DNA from: Streptococcus cristatus ATCC 51100
GTDB taxonomy: Bacteria > Bacillota > Bacilli > Lactobacillales > Streptococcaceae
Length of the DNA: 64,000 nucleotides
NCBI RefSeq assembly: GCF_000222765.1
Contig: NZ_AFUE01000006.1
Coordinates: 310,001 to 374,000, forward strand
Direction of reading: 5' to 3'
Shown: piece after piece, positions 19,861 to 27,253 of the stretch
Numbering within the stretch: the first letter of the stretch is position 1
Layout: each line of letters begins with the position of its first letter
The notes under the pieces: model-generated
Databases searched by the model: none
What the model saw: only the letters and a program-made list of their open reading frames with translations
What the model was told of the DNA's origin: nothing
Position numbers and translations under genes: made by a program

Positions 19861-20601
19861 ACTCGCTAAACAATCTTTTTGTGCGGTCAAGAAAACCTCT
19901 CCAATGCTTGAAGAGGTTCGCTACTATGCTCAAGAATTGCTTCGTCTTTCTGAACGCAGACAAGTTGTCTTAAACGATATGGTAGCTCTAGCTCAGCCTT
20001 TACCAGAGTATAACATCTTACGGTCAATTCCTGACATCGCAGAAACCACAGCGACATCTATCATTGGCGAATTGGGAGATATTCGTCGATTTCACTCTGC
20101 CAATCAAATCAATGCTTTTATCGGCATTGACCTGAGACACTATGAATCTGGGAACTTTCTCGCTAAGGAACACATCACTAAACGAGCTAATCCCTATGCC
20201 AGAAAAATCTTGTTCAAGTGCATTCACAACATCGCTTCAGCTAGTCATACCAATCCCTGCCATATCGCTGACTTTTATGTGAAACGAAAAAGACAATCGA
20301 CAATAGCTTCAACTAAGCCACATACGATTGCCTCTATACATCGTCTCATTCGAACAATGTATTACCCCATTACGCATAACAAACTTTACGATTATTCTTT
20401 GACCCAAAATCGATAAGGCTTTCTATGCCGTATTATGGTAACACCTTGTTTCAAAAAATACCAGATGAGGTGTTTTTTAGCATGCCCTTTTATGGATCAA
20501 AAAGTGTTAAAAATAAGACAGTAACCTCAGAATAGCTACTGTCTTATCTCTTTTTTTCTTAAAGCCTTGATAGACTTGACAAATGGTAGAAAAGAGCCGA
20601 A
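19861..20601 (+). mobile_element. IS110-family insertion sequence, copy 2 (5'-truncated)
   Basis: These 741 bp match 7738-8478 of copy 1 at about 97% identity by eye, in the same orientation. The left two thirds (bridge-RNA region and first half of the transposase) are missing. The left breakpoint ACTCGCTAAAC joins directly to the gtfA remnant. The right end GAGCCGAA is intact and meets the gpmA terminator region. Both internal terminators are conserved. Confidence 0.9.
19862..20416 (+). pseudogene. IS110 transposase C-terminal fragment
   Basis: The frame holds the Tnp20 half of the recombinase, from LAKQSFCAVKK to DYSLTQNR. Relative to copy 1 it has substitutions at conserved places (SIPDIAETTAT for SIPGIAETTTT, KRANPYARK for KRGNPYARK). 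It lacks the DEDD half and a start signal, so it is not functional. Confidence 0.9.
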
Positions 20602-20623
20602 TTTTTCTCCAACAATGAGAAAA
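20599..20623 (+). repeat. Right 25-bp direct repeat bordering the IS110/SRRP island
   Basis: The 25 bp differ from 6627-6651 at one position (AACAATGAG versus AATAATGAG). The first three bases overlap the shared end of IS110 copy 2. The repeat runs into the gpmA terminator. Confidence 0.7.
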
Positions 20624-20643
20624 AGCCCTACTAAGCAGAGCTT
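20619..20643 (-). terminator. Terminator of gpmA
   Basis: On the minus strand AAGCTCT pairs with AGGGCTT (one G-T pair) around GCTTAGT and is followed by TTTTT. It lies 10 bp past the gpmA stop. Confidence 0.75.
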
Positions 20644-20652
20644 CATCATCAA

Positions 20653-21345
20653 TTATTTTCCAAGGTAGTATTCAGCAACTACGTTCAATTTTTCGTCGAA
20701 TTCGAATACCAATGGTGGGAAGTTAGGGATTTCCACGTCCATGATTTCGTCATCTGACAATTGTTTGATGTGTTTTACAAGGGCACGGATTGAGTTACCG
20801 TGAGCTCCCACGAATACGTTTTTACCATCTTTGAGTGCTGGAGCGATTTTGTCTTCCCAGAATGGAAGGGCACGTTCCAAAGTTACTTTCAAGTTTTCAG
20901 CATCTGGGATAACTGAGTCGTCAAGTGAAGCGTAACGACGATCAGTGTGAGCTGAATGCTCATCATCACGGTCCATGTTTGGAGGCAATACATCGTATGA
21001 ACGACGCCAGATGTGAACTTGCTCATCACCAAATTGTTCAGCAGCTTCAGCCTTGTTTTTACCAGTCAAACCACCGTAGTGACGTTCGTTCAAGCGCCAT
21101 GATTTTTCAACTGGAACCCAAAGTTGATCAGCAGCTTCAAGCGCCAAGTTTGTTGTTTTGATCGCACGTTTCAAAACTGAAGTATAAGCTTGGTCAAATT
21201 CGATACCAGCTTCTTTGATCAATTTACCAGCGTCGATTGCTTGTTGTGTACCTTTTTCAGAAAGATCTACATCAGCCCAACCAGTGAAAAGGTTAGCTTT
21301 GTTCCATTCAGACTCACCATGGCGAGCAAAAACCAATTTTACCAT
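20653..21345 (-). CDS. gpmA: 2,3-bisphosphoglycerate-dependent phosphoglycerate mutase
   Basis: This cytosolic glycolytic enzyme interconverts 3- and 2-phosphoglycerate. The 230-residue length is typical. The phosphohistidine motif ARHGESEWN is at residues 7-15 (His9). [16 protein letters not shown] and [12 protein letters not shown] carry the other active-site residues, including the second His. The start has AAGGAGA upstream. In the short leader a CGGGG/CCCCG hairpin precedes the ribosome-binding site. In S. mutans gpmA is directly next to pbp2B (from memory); here 14 kb separates them. Confidence 0.97.
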   Translation of the reverse strand: MVKLVFARHGESEWNKANLFTGWADVDLSEKGTQQAIDAGKLIKEAGIEFDQAYTSVLKRAIKTTNLALEAADQLWVPVEKSWRLNERHYGGLTGKNKAEAAEQFGDEQVHIWRRSYDVLPPNMDRDDEHSAHTDRRYASLDDSVIPDAENLKVTLERALPFWEDKIAPALKDGKNVFVGAHGNSIRALVKHIKQLSDDEIMDVEIPNFPPLVFEFDEKLNVVAEYYLGK

Positions 21346-21497
21346 TAGATGGATTCTCCTTTTATTTTCCGGGGTCTACCCCGTTTATCTATTCTATTTT
21401 ACAAAATTTTCTCTCAAAAATCTAGTCTCAGTGAAATATTTGTGAAATTTTCCACTTGCTCAGACTTTTAAGAAAATCAATTCTCCACTCAAGACTT

Positions 21498-21950
21498 CTA
21501 GCTAGCCACTTGTTCTTGCTGGGCGCACTCTGGACAAATACCATAAACGACCATCTGACTCTTGGTGATTTGATAACCGGTCTGCTCTGCTGCTTCCTGC
21601 TGAACGTCTGGCAAATCCAAGTCCATATCCGCAATCCGACCACATTTTTCACAAATGACATTGAGGTGCTGATGCCCCATAAAATAATAATAGGTCGTCG
21701 TGTCATTTCGGACTTTGAGCTCAGATACAAAGCCCTCATCAATCAACACTTTTAGGTTGTTATAAACAGTCGCCAAGCTCATATTGGGAAATTCAGGCAA
21801 GAGGGCTTGGTAAATCATCTCTGCGCTAGGGTGGTCATGACTGCTGATGATAAAAGCAATCACGGCCTTTCTCGTCTCTGTGATTCGAACACCTTTCAGC
21901 CTCAGATGTTCAATTACTTCCTGGTAATTCTTTTCATACTCTTCATTCAT
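21498..21950 (-). CDS. perR: Fur-family peroxide-responsive repressor PerR
   Basis: This is a 150-residue Fur-family metalloregulator. The winged helix contains ITETRKAVIAFIISSHDHPSAEMIYQAL and NMSLATVYNNLKVL. The structural zinc site is CEKCGR plus CPECAQ. The regulatory region reads TTTYYYFMGHQHLNVIC. The His pair of the sensing site is present, but I see no acidic residue just before it, where Bacillus PerR uses Asp85. Streptococci usually have a single PerR controlling oxidative-stress and metal genes. A Per-box-like palindrome lies 70 bp upstream, suggesting autoregulation. Confidence 0.85.
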   Translation of the reverse strand: MNEEYEKNYQEVIEHLRLKGVRITETRKAVIAFIISSHDHPSAEMIYQALLPEFPNMSLATVYNNLKVLIDEGFVSELKVRNDTTTYYYFMGHQHLNVICEKCGRIADMDLDLPDVQQEAAEQTGYQITKSQMVVYGICPECAQQEQVAS

Positions 21951-21990
21951 CTTCTCTATACTCCATCCACATTCATTCTAGCTTATTTCC

Positions 21991-21999
21991 ATTATATCA
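21991..21999 (-). promoter_or_regulatory. Extended -10 promoter of perR
   Basis: The minus strand reads TGATATAAT, an extended -10, about 45 bp before the perR start. Confidence 0.5.
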
Positions 22000-22019
22000 T
22001 GACAAACATAGATTTTCTA

Positions 22020-22035
22020 TTAAGAATGATTGTAA
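22020..22035. promoter_or_regulatory. Per-box-like palindrome upstream of perR
   Basis: TTAAGAATGATTGTAA agrees at about 12 of 15 positions with the TTATAATNATTATAA consensus. It sits just upstream of the perR -35 region. Confidence 0.4.
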
Positions 22036-22130
22036 ATAAGGAAAAATATTAATCTGCCTAATAGACTTATTCATTTTAATTAAGTAGATTTTTGCCTCAA
22101 AGCACGATATGATAGAGATGTTAACAAATA

Positions 22131-22144
22131 TGTAAGCGCTTAAT
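22131..22144 (+). promoter_or_regulatory. Candidate CcpA cre site upstream of the OFA transporter
   Basis: TGTAAGCGCTTAAT matches the cre consensus TGWAANCGNTNWCA except at the last two positions. It lies 147 bp before the transporter start, in a 340-bp gap that otherwise holds the perR promoter and no gene. Confidence 0.5.
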
Positions 22145-22290
22145 TTTAATATATCAGTTTTATAGTAAGAAATTCTGTAGCCAAACTTCTGCTATTTTAC
22201 CTGCCTTGCAGGAAACATGCAGGACAACTATTTGGGTACAGCTGGTTTTCTATCACTTTTTAGAAAAAATATATAAATGAGGATATCATT

Positions 22291-23484
22291 ATGAAAAAAA
22301 CACCAAATCGCTGGTTCATTTTAGCAGCAGCTATCTTAACCAACCTTTCTTTAGGTGCTGGATACGCCTGGTCTGTTTTTCAAAAAGCGCTGCTGGAAGC
22401 CAATGCTAGCCAAGGATGGGTGCAAGCTCAAACCTCTCTAGCCTTCAGTATCTCTTTTGCAATGGTGCCAATCGGCATGATTATTTTCGGACCTAAAGTC
22501 GATTCATTAGGCCCTAAGAAATTTGTCTTTCTAGGAGGCATTCTCTTTGGTGCTGGTATGTTTGCTACAGGATTTGCAACTTCTCTTCCTGTACTCTACT
22601 TAACCTACGGGGTTGTCCTTGGTCTCGGTATCGGATCAGCCTATGGCGCTTCAACTTCTGTCGCTACCAAATGGTTCCCTGATAAAAAAGGGCTCGCGGG
22701 TGGTTTAACCGCTGCTGGCTTTGGACTTGGACCACTAATCATCGGACCACTTGCCAAAACTCTCATCGCTTCAATGGGCGTTTATTCTACATTTAAAGTT
22801 CTGGGAATTGCCCTACTTGTCGTTATCTGCTGCTCTTCTCTTGTCATGGAAAAAGCTCCAGTAGCTGCTCCAGCAGCAGGAAGTTCTTCACCGACAGGAA
22901 AAACTCACAAAGAAATGCTACGCGAAGGCAACTTCTGGTTGCTGTGGCTCATCTACATTTTAGGTGCTACTGGTGGTATGATGATTATCGGTTCAGCAGC
23001 GTCTATCTCTGACCAATATAAACTAGTTGGAGAAGCCACTCTATTCGTTATGCTGGTTTCTATTGCCAATACTTTTGGACGAATCTTCTGGGGAGCTGTA
23101 TCGGACAAAATCGGGCGCTACCCTACTGTAATCGCCATGTTTGGCGCCGTCGCTGGTGGCTTGGCGCTGACCGCTCTCTTTAAAGGGGAGGGAAGCATCC
23201 TTGCAATCTTAGGCGTCATGCTTGTCGCCCTATCCTTCGGTGGCTTCCTTGGATCTTTCCCAGGTATTACAGCCGAAAATTGGGGCGTGGCCAATGTCGG
23301 CACAAACTACGGCTGGATGTTTACGGCTTATGGTGTTGCAGCTATTGCCGGACCACAGTTAGGAGCTCGACTTGCTCAAGCAAACAAGGGAGACTATTCA
23401 ATGGCCTTCTACATTGTTATTGGTATGGCACTCCTTGGTATCGTTCTACAATTATTCTATATTTCTAAATCAAAGAAAGCTTAA
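22291..23484 (+). CDS. MFS transporter, oxalate:formate antiporter (OFA) family
   Basis: This 397-residue membrane protein has 12 predicted helices in two halves joined by a loop (EKAPVAAPAAGSSSPTGKTHKEM). The N-terminus NRWFILAAAILTNLSLGAGYAWSVF is typical of OxlT-like proteins, as are the glycine-rich GLGIGSAYGASTSVATKWFPDKKGLAGG and the second-half FGRIFWGAVSDKIGR. It should exchange small carboxylates across the membrane; the substrate cannot be read from the sequence. The ribosome-binding site is GAGG, 9 bp before ATG. It is a single plus-strand gene among minus-strand neighbours, with its own terminator and a cre-like site. Confidence 0.8.
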   Translation: MKKTPNRWFILAAAILTNLSLGAGYAWSVFQKALLEANASQGWVQAQTSLAFSISFAMVPIGMIIFGPKVDSLGPKKFVFLGGILFGAGMFATGFATSLPVLYLTYGVVLGLGIGSAYGASTSVATKWFPDKKGLAGGLTAAGFGLGPLIIGPLAKTLIASMGVYSTFKVLGIALLVVICCSSLVMEKAPVAAPAAGSSSPTGKTHKEMLREGNFWLLWLIYILGATGGMMIIGSAASISDQYKLVGEATLFVMLVSIANTFGRIFWGAVSDKIGRYPTVIAMFGAVAGGLALTALFKGEGSILAILGVMLVALSFGGFLGSFPGITAENWGVANVGTNYGWMFTAYGVAAIAGPQLGARLAQANKGDYSMAFYIVIGMALLGIVLQLFYISKSKKA

Positions 23485-23494
23485 ATCTAACACT

Positions 23495-23520
23495 AACTCT
23501 GGGGTATCCCGGAGTTTTTC
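23495..23520 (+). terminator. Terminator of the OFA transporter gene
   Basis: AACTCTGGG-GTAT-CCCGGAGTT forms a stem with one mismatch and TTTC follows. Confidence 0.75.
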
Positions 23521-23576
23521 TTTGACAAAGAATCTGTTAGCCAGCAAAAATTGACAAGAGCTCCCCTGACTAGCAT

Positions 23577-23606
23577 AAAAGCCGAGACAAACTCGGCTTT
23601 TCTTTT
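23577..23606. terminator. Bidirectional terminator between the transporter gene and mtaD
   Basis: AAAAGCCGAG-ACAAA-CTCGGCTTTT is a perfect 10-bp stem with T-rich runs on both strands. It overlaps the mtaD stop codon. Confidence 0.8.
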
Positions 23607-24877
23607 TAACGGAACGATTCTAGATCAACGGTCAGCACTTGGCCGTCTCGGACCACCTGCTGCCCAGCAATGTAGACATCCTGAACGTCGCTGCCTTTGA
23701 CTGCATATACTAGGTGCGATAGCATATTTTCCAAAGGATAGAGGTGAAGTCGTCCCTTAGGCTGAATGGCAATGAAATCGGCTTGCTTGCCCGCTTCCAG
23801 ACTGCCGATTTTCTTCTCTAAGCCCAGAGCTTTGGCTCCTTCAATGGTCAAAGCTTTTAAAGCCTGCTCGATCGTAAACTGGGTCGCATCTCCTGCTCGC
23901 ATCTTCTGAAGGAGAGCTGCTGTCCGACCTTCTTCAAACATATCCAGATTATTATTAGAAGCGACAGAGTCCGTCGCTAAGCCAACGGTCACCCCAGCGG
24001 CTAATAAATCCGTCACCGGAGCTACACCGGAAGCCAGCTTGAGGTTGCTGATAGGATTGTGGGCGATGCTGACTGGTGATGCCACTAAGTCTGCAATCTC
24101 TGACGGATTGAGCTCAACTCCGTGAGCAAAAATGGCTGGCTGCTCCAAGTAGCCAAGCTCTTTCAAGAAAGCCAAAGGCCGTTTACCATAGCGCTCCAGG
24201 ATGATTTTATTTTCTTCCTGAGTCTCTGCCACATGGATATGAAGCTTCAAATCCAGCTCACGAGCTAGCTCAAGACTGCCCTTGAGTAGATCTTCGTCAC
24301 AGGCATAGGGCGAATGCGGCGCCACCATGACCTGAAAATCTTCATCTTCATAAGTGAGGATTTCCTCAATAATGGCCCGAGTACGTGCCAGAGTCTCTGC
24401 TGCCGTTTCAGCTGCTGAGCTAAAGAGGGTTGGTGAGAAATAGCAGCGCATACCGGACTGCCGCACAGCCTGGTAAATCCGGTCAATCTCCACTCCCTGA
24501 GGATTATACATGTCGTTAAAAGTCGTTGTTCCCGATTGGAGCATTTCAGCTAGAGCCAGCTGGACAGCTTTGGTTGTTAGATCCGATGTGAATTGGCTTT
24601 CTGCTGGCCAAATATAGTCCTCTAGCCATTCGTGCAGATTGCTGTCATCACGAATCCCACGCAGCAAGGTCATGGCCGAGTGCGTATGGCAGTTGACCAG
24701 CCCCGGCATGAGCCAAGCTCCTTCATAATCCACTAGCTCGCTGCATTGTTCTAACCAAGCCTTGTCATGGGGACCACAGTAGGCAATGCGTTCATCTTCC
24801 ACGACCAACAAGCCTTCCCGATAAACATGAAATGCGCTGTCACAGGTCACCAGATTGACATTTGTATAAGCTTTCAT
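23606..24877 (-). CDS. mtaD: TRZ/ATZ amidohydrolase, 5'-methylthioadenosine/S-adenosylhomocysteine deaminase type
   Basis: This 423-residue metal-dependent hydrolase belongs to the amidohydrolase superfamily. The metal-binding motifs are present in order: CHTHSAM, HIHVAET, HGVEL and LATDSVASNN. GLVNCHTHSAMTLLRG and DDSNLHEWLEDYIWPAE are typical of the SAH/MTA deaminase (MtaD/SsnA-like) group. It would deaminate purine nucleosides from methylation and polyamine pathways in the cytoplasm. It is monocistronic. The exact substrate is inferred from family resemblance. Confidence 0.8.
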   Translation of the reverse strand: MKAYTNVNLVTCDSAFHVYREGLLVVEDERIAYCGPHDKAWLEQCSELVDYEGAWLMPGLVNCHTHSAMTLLRGIRDDSNLHEWLEDYIWPAESQFTSDLTTKAVQLALAEMLQSGTTTFNDMYNPQGVEIDRIYQAVRQSGMRCYFSPTLFSSAAETAAETLARTRAIIEEILTYEDEDFQVMVAPHSPYACDEDLLKGSLELARELDLKLHIHVAETQEENKIILERYGKRPLAFLKELGYLEQPAIFAHGVELNPSEIADLVASPVSIAHNPISNLKLASGVAPVTDLLAAGVTVGLATDSVASNNNLDMFEEGRTAALLQKMRAGDATQFTIEQALKALTIEGAKALGLEKKIGSLEAGKQADFIAIQPKGRLHLYPLENMLSHLVYAVKGSDVQDVYIAGQQVVRDGQVLTVDLESFR

Positions 24878-24947
24878 CCTTGCTCCTTCTCATTTCGTTT
24901 TAGCTATTATAGCAAGCCTAGTAAACTAGCGCAAGAATTTTCCAAGA

Positions 24948-25649
24948 TTATTTAAAATAAAGATAATCAGGATTGGGAGTCATATAATACAACTCTCCTT
25001 TAGAGAAAATCAGATTAATTTTATGTTGCTTATAGCTATATAAAATAAAGTCACTCTCCAACTGATAGTCTTGGTTCAAGCTAGCTGCCTGAGCAATATC
25101 CGCCGCTGTTACATAGAAAGCCTTTGCCTGCTCTTCCGTCACATGCTGACCTCGATAGAGTTCTTTTATATTTTCTAACTCCTGAGCTTTAAAAGTGTCC
25201 TTAATGTAGTTCGGATCCTTTATGACGGCCTCTGGCTCGCCAAGAACCTTTTTGACTTGCTCCTCTGTATAGCCTTTGAAATCAGGCGTTTGAGCACTAA
25301 ATCCTCCTTCAAAAGAGCGATAAGAGACCTTGCCATCGCCTGTTGCGTAAATTTTGTCTTTATTGGCAGACTGTGCATCTTGAGGCAAGCCATCCGTCAC
25401 TTCATCTGGCGAACTTGTAGCCTTACTCTCAGAAGCTGGAGCACTAGATGATGAGGTCTGGCTACTCTTTGATTTTTCTTGCTGACTAGAGCCTGTATCC
25501 TTACCTGCTTCCGCTTTCTTTGGTATTTTCCCCTTTCGCACAGAAGAGGCTTCAGACCTAGGAACTCTTTTCCTTGGATAATAGCAAGCTGTCAAAGCCA
25601 TAACAGCCACAAGCATGGTTAAAAAGCTGATTATTCTTTTAAAATACAT
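24948..25649 (-). CDS. Predicted lipoprotein (possible DUF4947 family)
   Basis: This 233-residue protein has a lipoprotein signal peptide with lipobox LTAC (Cys22). A Ser/Lys-rich linker follows (about 30-95), with stretches such as SSQQEKSKSSQTSSSS. The C-terminal globular part contains FEGGFSAQTPDFKGYTEEQV and ends DYLYFK. It should be anchored on the outer face of the membrane. The C-terminal part resembles streptococcal DUF4947 proteins as I remember them, but I cannot confirm this. Function is unknown. Confidence 0.65.
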   Translation of the reverse strand: MYFKRIISFLTMLVAVMALTACYYPRKRVPRSEASSVRKGKIPKKAEAGKDTGSSQQEKSKSSQTSSSSAPASESKATSSPDEVTDGLPQDAQSANKDKIYATGDGKVSYRSFEGGFSAQTPDFKGYTEEQVKKVLGEPEAVIKDPNYIKDTFKAQELENIKELYRGQHVTEEQAKAFYVTAADIAQAASLNQDYQLESDFILYSYKQHKINLIFSKGELYYMTPNPDYLYFK

Positions 25650-25793
25650 AGTACCTCCATTTCTTAGCTACATTATATCATATTTTAAGTTGAGCAGGAG
25701 GAGCATCCTGATTTTTGCTGTCTTCTCTAACAAACAAATACTGCGTCTTCTAGAAGCTTAGGAAAAATGATTGATGTTATGCCAAAACATAAG

Positions 25794-25839
25794 AAAAAGC
25801 CTACTGCACAAGCTAGCAAGCTGATACAGTAGGCTTTTG
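25794..25839 (-). terminator. Rho-independent terminator of hup
   Basis: AAAAGCCTACTG pairs with CAGTAGGCTTTT on the minus strand, followed by a T-rich run. It starts 10 bp past the hup stop. Confidence 0.85.
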
Positions 25840-25848
25840 ATTTTTGTC

Positions 25849-26124
25849 TTATTTAACAGCGTCTTTAAGAGCTTTACCTGCTTTGAAAGCTGGAACTTTA
25901 GAAGCTGCGATTGTGATTTCTTTACCAGTTTGTGGGTTGCGACCTTTACGTGCTGCACGCTCACGAACTTCAAAGTTACCAAAACCGATCAATTGAACTT
26001 TTTCACCTTTTGAAAGGTATTCTGTAACTGCTGCAAATACAGCGTCAACTGCTGCTGCTGAATCTTTTTTAGTCAATTCTGTAGCTTCTGCCACTTTTGC
26101 GATCAAATCTTGTTTGTTAGCCAT
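25849..26124 (-). CDS. hup: DNA-binding protein HU
   Basis: This 91-residue protein is the HU-type nucleoid protein. [21 protein letters not shown] is the canonical N-terminus, and [20 protein letters not shown] with [20 protein letters not shown] is the DNA-binding arm and C-terminus. The ribosome-binding site GGAGG is well placed. It is monocistronic with its own promoter and terminator. It is usually the only and essential HU in streptococci. Confidence 0.98.
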   Translation of the reverse strand: MANKQDLIAKVAEATELTKKDSAAAVDAVFAAVTEYLSKGEKVQLIGFGNFEVRERAARKGRNPQTGKEITIAASKVPAFKAGKALKDAVK

Positions 26125-26173
26125 TTAACAAATCCTCCAATTTTTTTCTGGGTTAATAACCCTAACAGATATT

Positions 26174-26202
26174 ATCATATCTAAAAAAAGCGTCTAGGTC
26201 AA
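26174..26202 (-). promoter_or_regulatory. Promoter of hup
   Basis: The minus strand reads TTGACC, 17 bp, TATGAT. The leader contains a perfect palindrome GGGTTATTAACCC (26148-26160) before the ribosome-binding site. Confidence 0.65.
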
Positions 26203-26234
26203 GTCTTAAGCAGACATTTTACAAATAATTTACT

Positions 26235-27068
26235 CTATTTATAGCGAACTAGAACGGCCCATGCATTTTCTCCAGTGTGCGTTTGGATGATCGAACCTGT
26301 TTCTAAGACGGAGATTGGTTTTTCAACAAATTCCTGCAGCTCTTCCTTCATTTGATTGGCAAATTCTGGTCCACCCGCATAGGAAATTCCGATTTCTTCA
26401 ATTTCCTTCTCTTTCAGAGACTCTTTCAAGTCATCCAGCCATTTCTTGAAGGTTTTAGCGCCCCTTCCTTTGACAATAGGAGTCAAGGTATGATTTGTCA
26501 TTTGCATGACGACACGAATATTTAAAAGCGAGCTAATCAGACCAGTCACACGGCCGATACGACCACCTTTGACCAAATTTTCTAAGGTTGATACGCCGAT
26601 ATATAGCTCCGTCTTGGCTTTGACTTCCTCAAGTTTTTGTAAAATCTCCTCCAAAGTCGCTCCAGCTTTTGCCATCTTAGCAGCCTCAACGACTTGGAAC
26701 TTCATGGCTTGGTCCGTGAAAGAACTATCGACAACTGTTACATCAGCCTTAGCCAAGGTAGCACCCTGACGAGCTGCCTCTACGGTGCCAGATAAAGCAT
26801 GAGACATGTGAATCGAGATAATTTGGACATCTTTTGCTGACAAATCTTCGAAAACTTCTGCAAATACTCCAACTGGTGGCTGGCTAGTCTTGGGCAGATT
26901 TTTACTAGACTTCATCAACTGAAGGAACTCTCCCTCCTTCAAATTGGAATCCGAGTAGACTACACCGTCAATCATGACTGTCAAAGGAACTATTGTAATA
27001 TTCAAATCTTTTGCTAGTTCAGGCTCAATCGTAATCGAAGAGTCTGTCACAATTTTAATTTTTGTCAT
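26235..27068 (-). CDS. DegV family fatty-acid-binding protein
   Basis: This 277-residue DegV-fold protein begins [20 protein letters not shown]. Family motifs [33 protein letters not shown] and [21 protein letters not shown] are visible. DegV (FakB-like) proteins bind a fatty acid and present it to FakA for phosphorylation. Which fatty acid this one prefers cannot be told, and streptococci carry several paralogues. It is apparently monocistronic. Confidence 0.9.
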   Translation of the reverse strand: MTKIKIVTDSSITIEPELAKDLNITIVPLTVMIDGVVYSDSNLKEGEFLQLMKSSKNLPKTSQPPVGVFAEVFEDLSAKDVQIISIHMSHALSGTVEAARQGATLAKADVTVVDSSFTDQAMKFQVVEAAKMAKAGATLEEILQKLEEVKAKTELYIGVSTLENLVKGGRIGRVTGLISSLLNIRVVMQMTNHTLTPIVKGRGAKTFKKWLDDLKESLKEKEIEEIGISYAGGPEFANQMKEELQEFVEKPISVLETGSIIQTHTGENAWAVLVRYK

Positions 27069-27160
27069 ATTTTCCCTACTTTTATCCTATTATTGACTCT
27101 ATTATACCAAAAAATCCTAATTTTTGTGAATCAATCTTAGCTTAATCCATAAATCTCGGA

Positions 27161-27204
27161 AAAACAAGAGCCTTCTAAGTCAAACACTACTTAGAAGACT
27201 CTTA
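27161..27204 (-). terminator. Terminator of the SHIRT-repeat surface protein gene
   Basis: AAGAGTCTTCTAAGT pairs with ACTTAGAAGGCTCTT (one mismatch), followed by GTTTTTC on the minus strand. Confidence 0.75.
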
Positions 27205-27253
27205 ACTAGTTGATTGAGGCACTAGCCAAAGCTTGCATCAAGAAGATGCCCTT

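Noticed and set aside
19861-20601. IS110 copy 2 considered an intact element
   Set aside because: Its left end, bridge-RNA region and DEDD half are absent.
20624-20631. AGCCCTAC in the gpmA terminator, matching 8 bases of hairpin A (GTAGGGCT) as a target site
   Set aside because: It lies about 23 bp from the IS boundary, not at it, and a match of this size is likely by chance.
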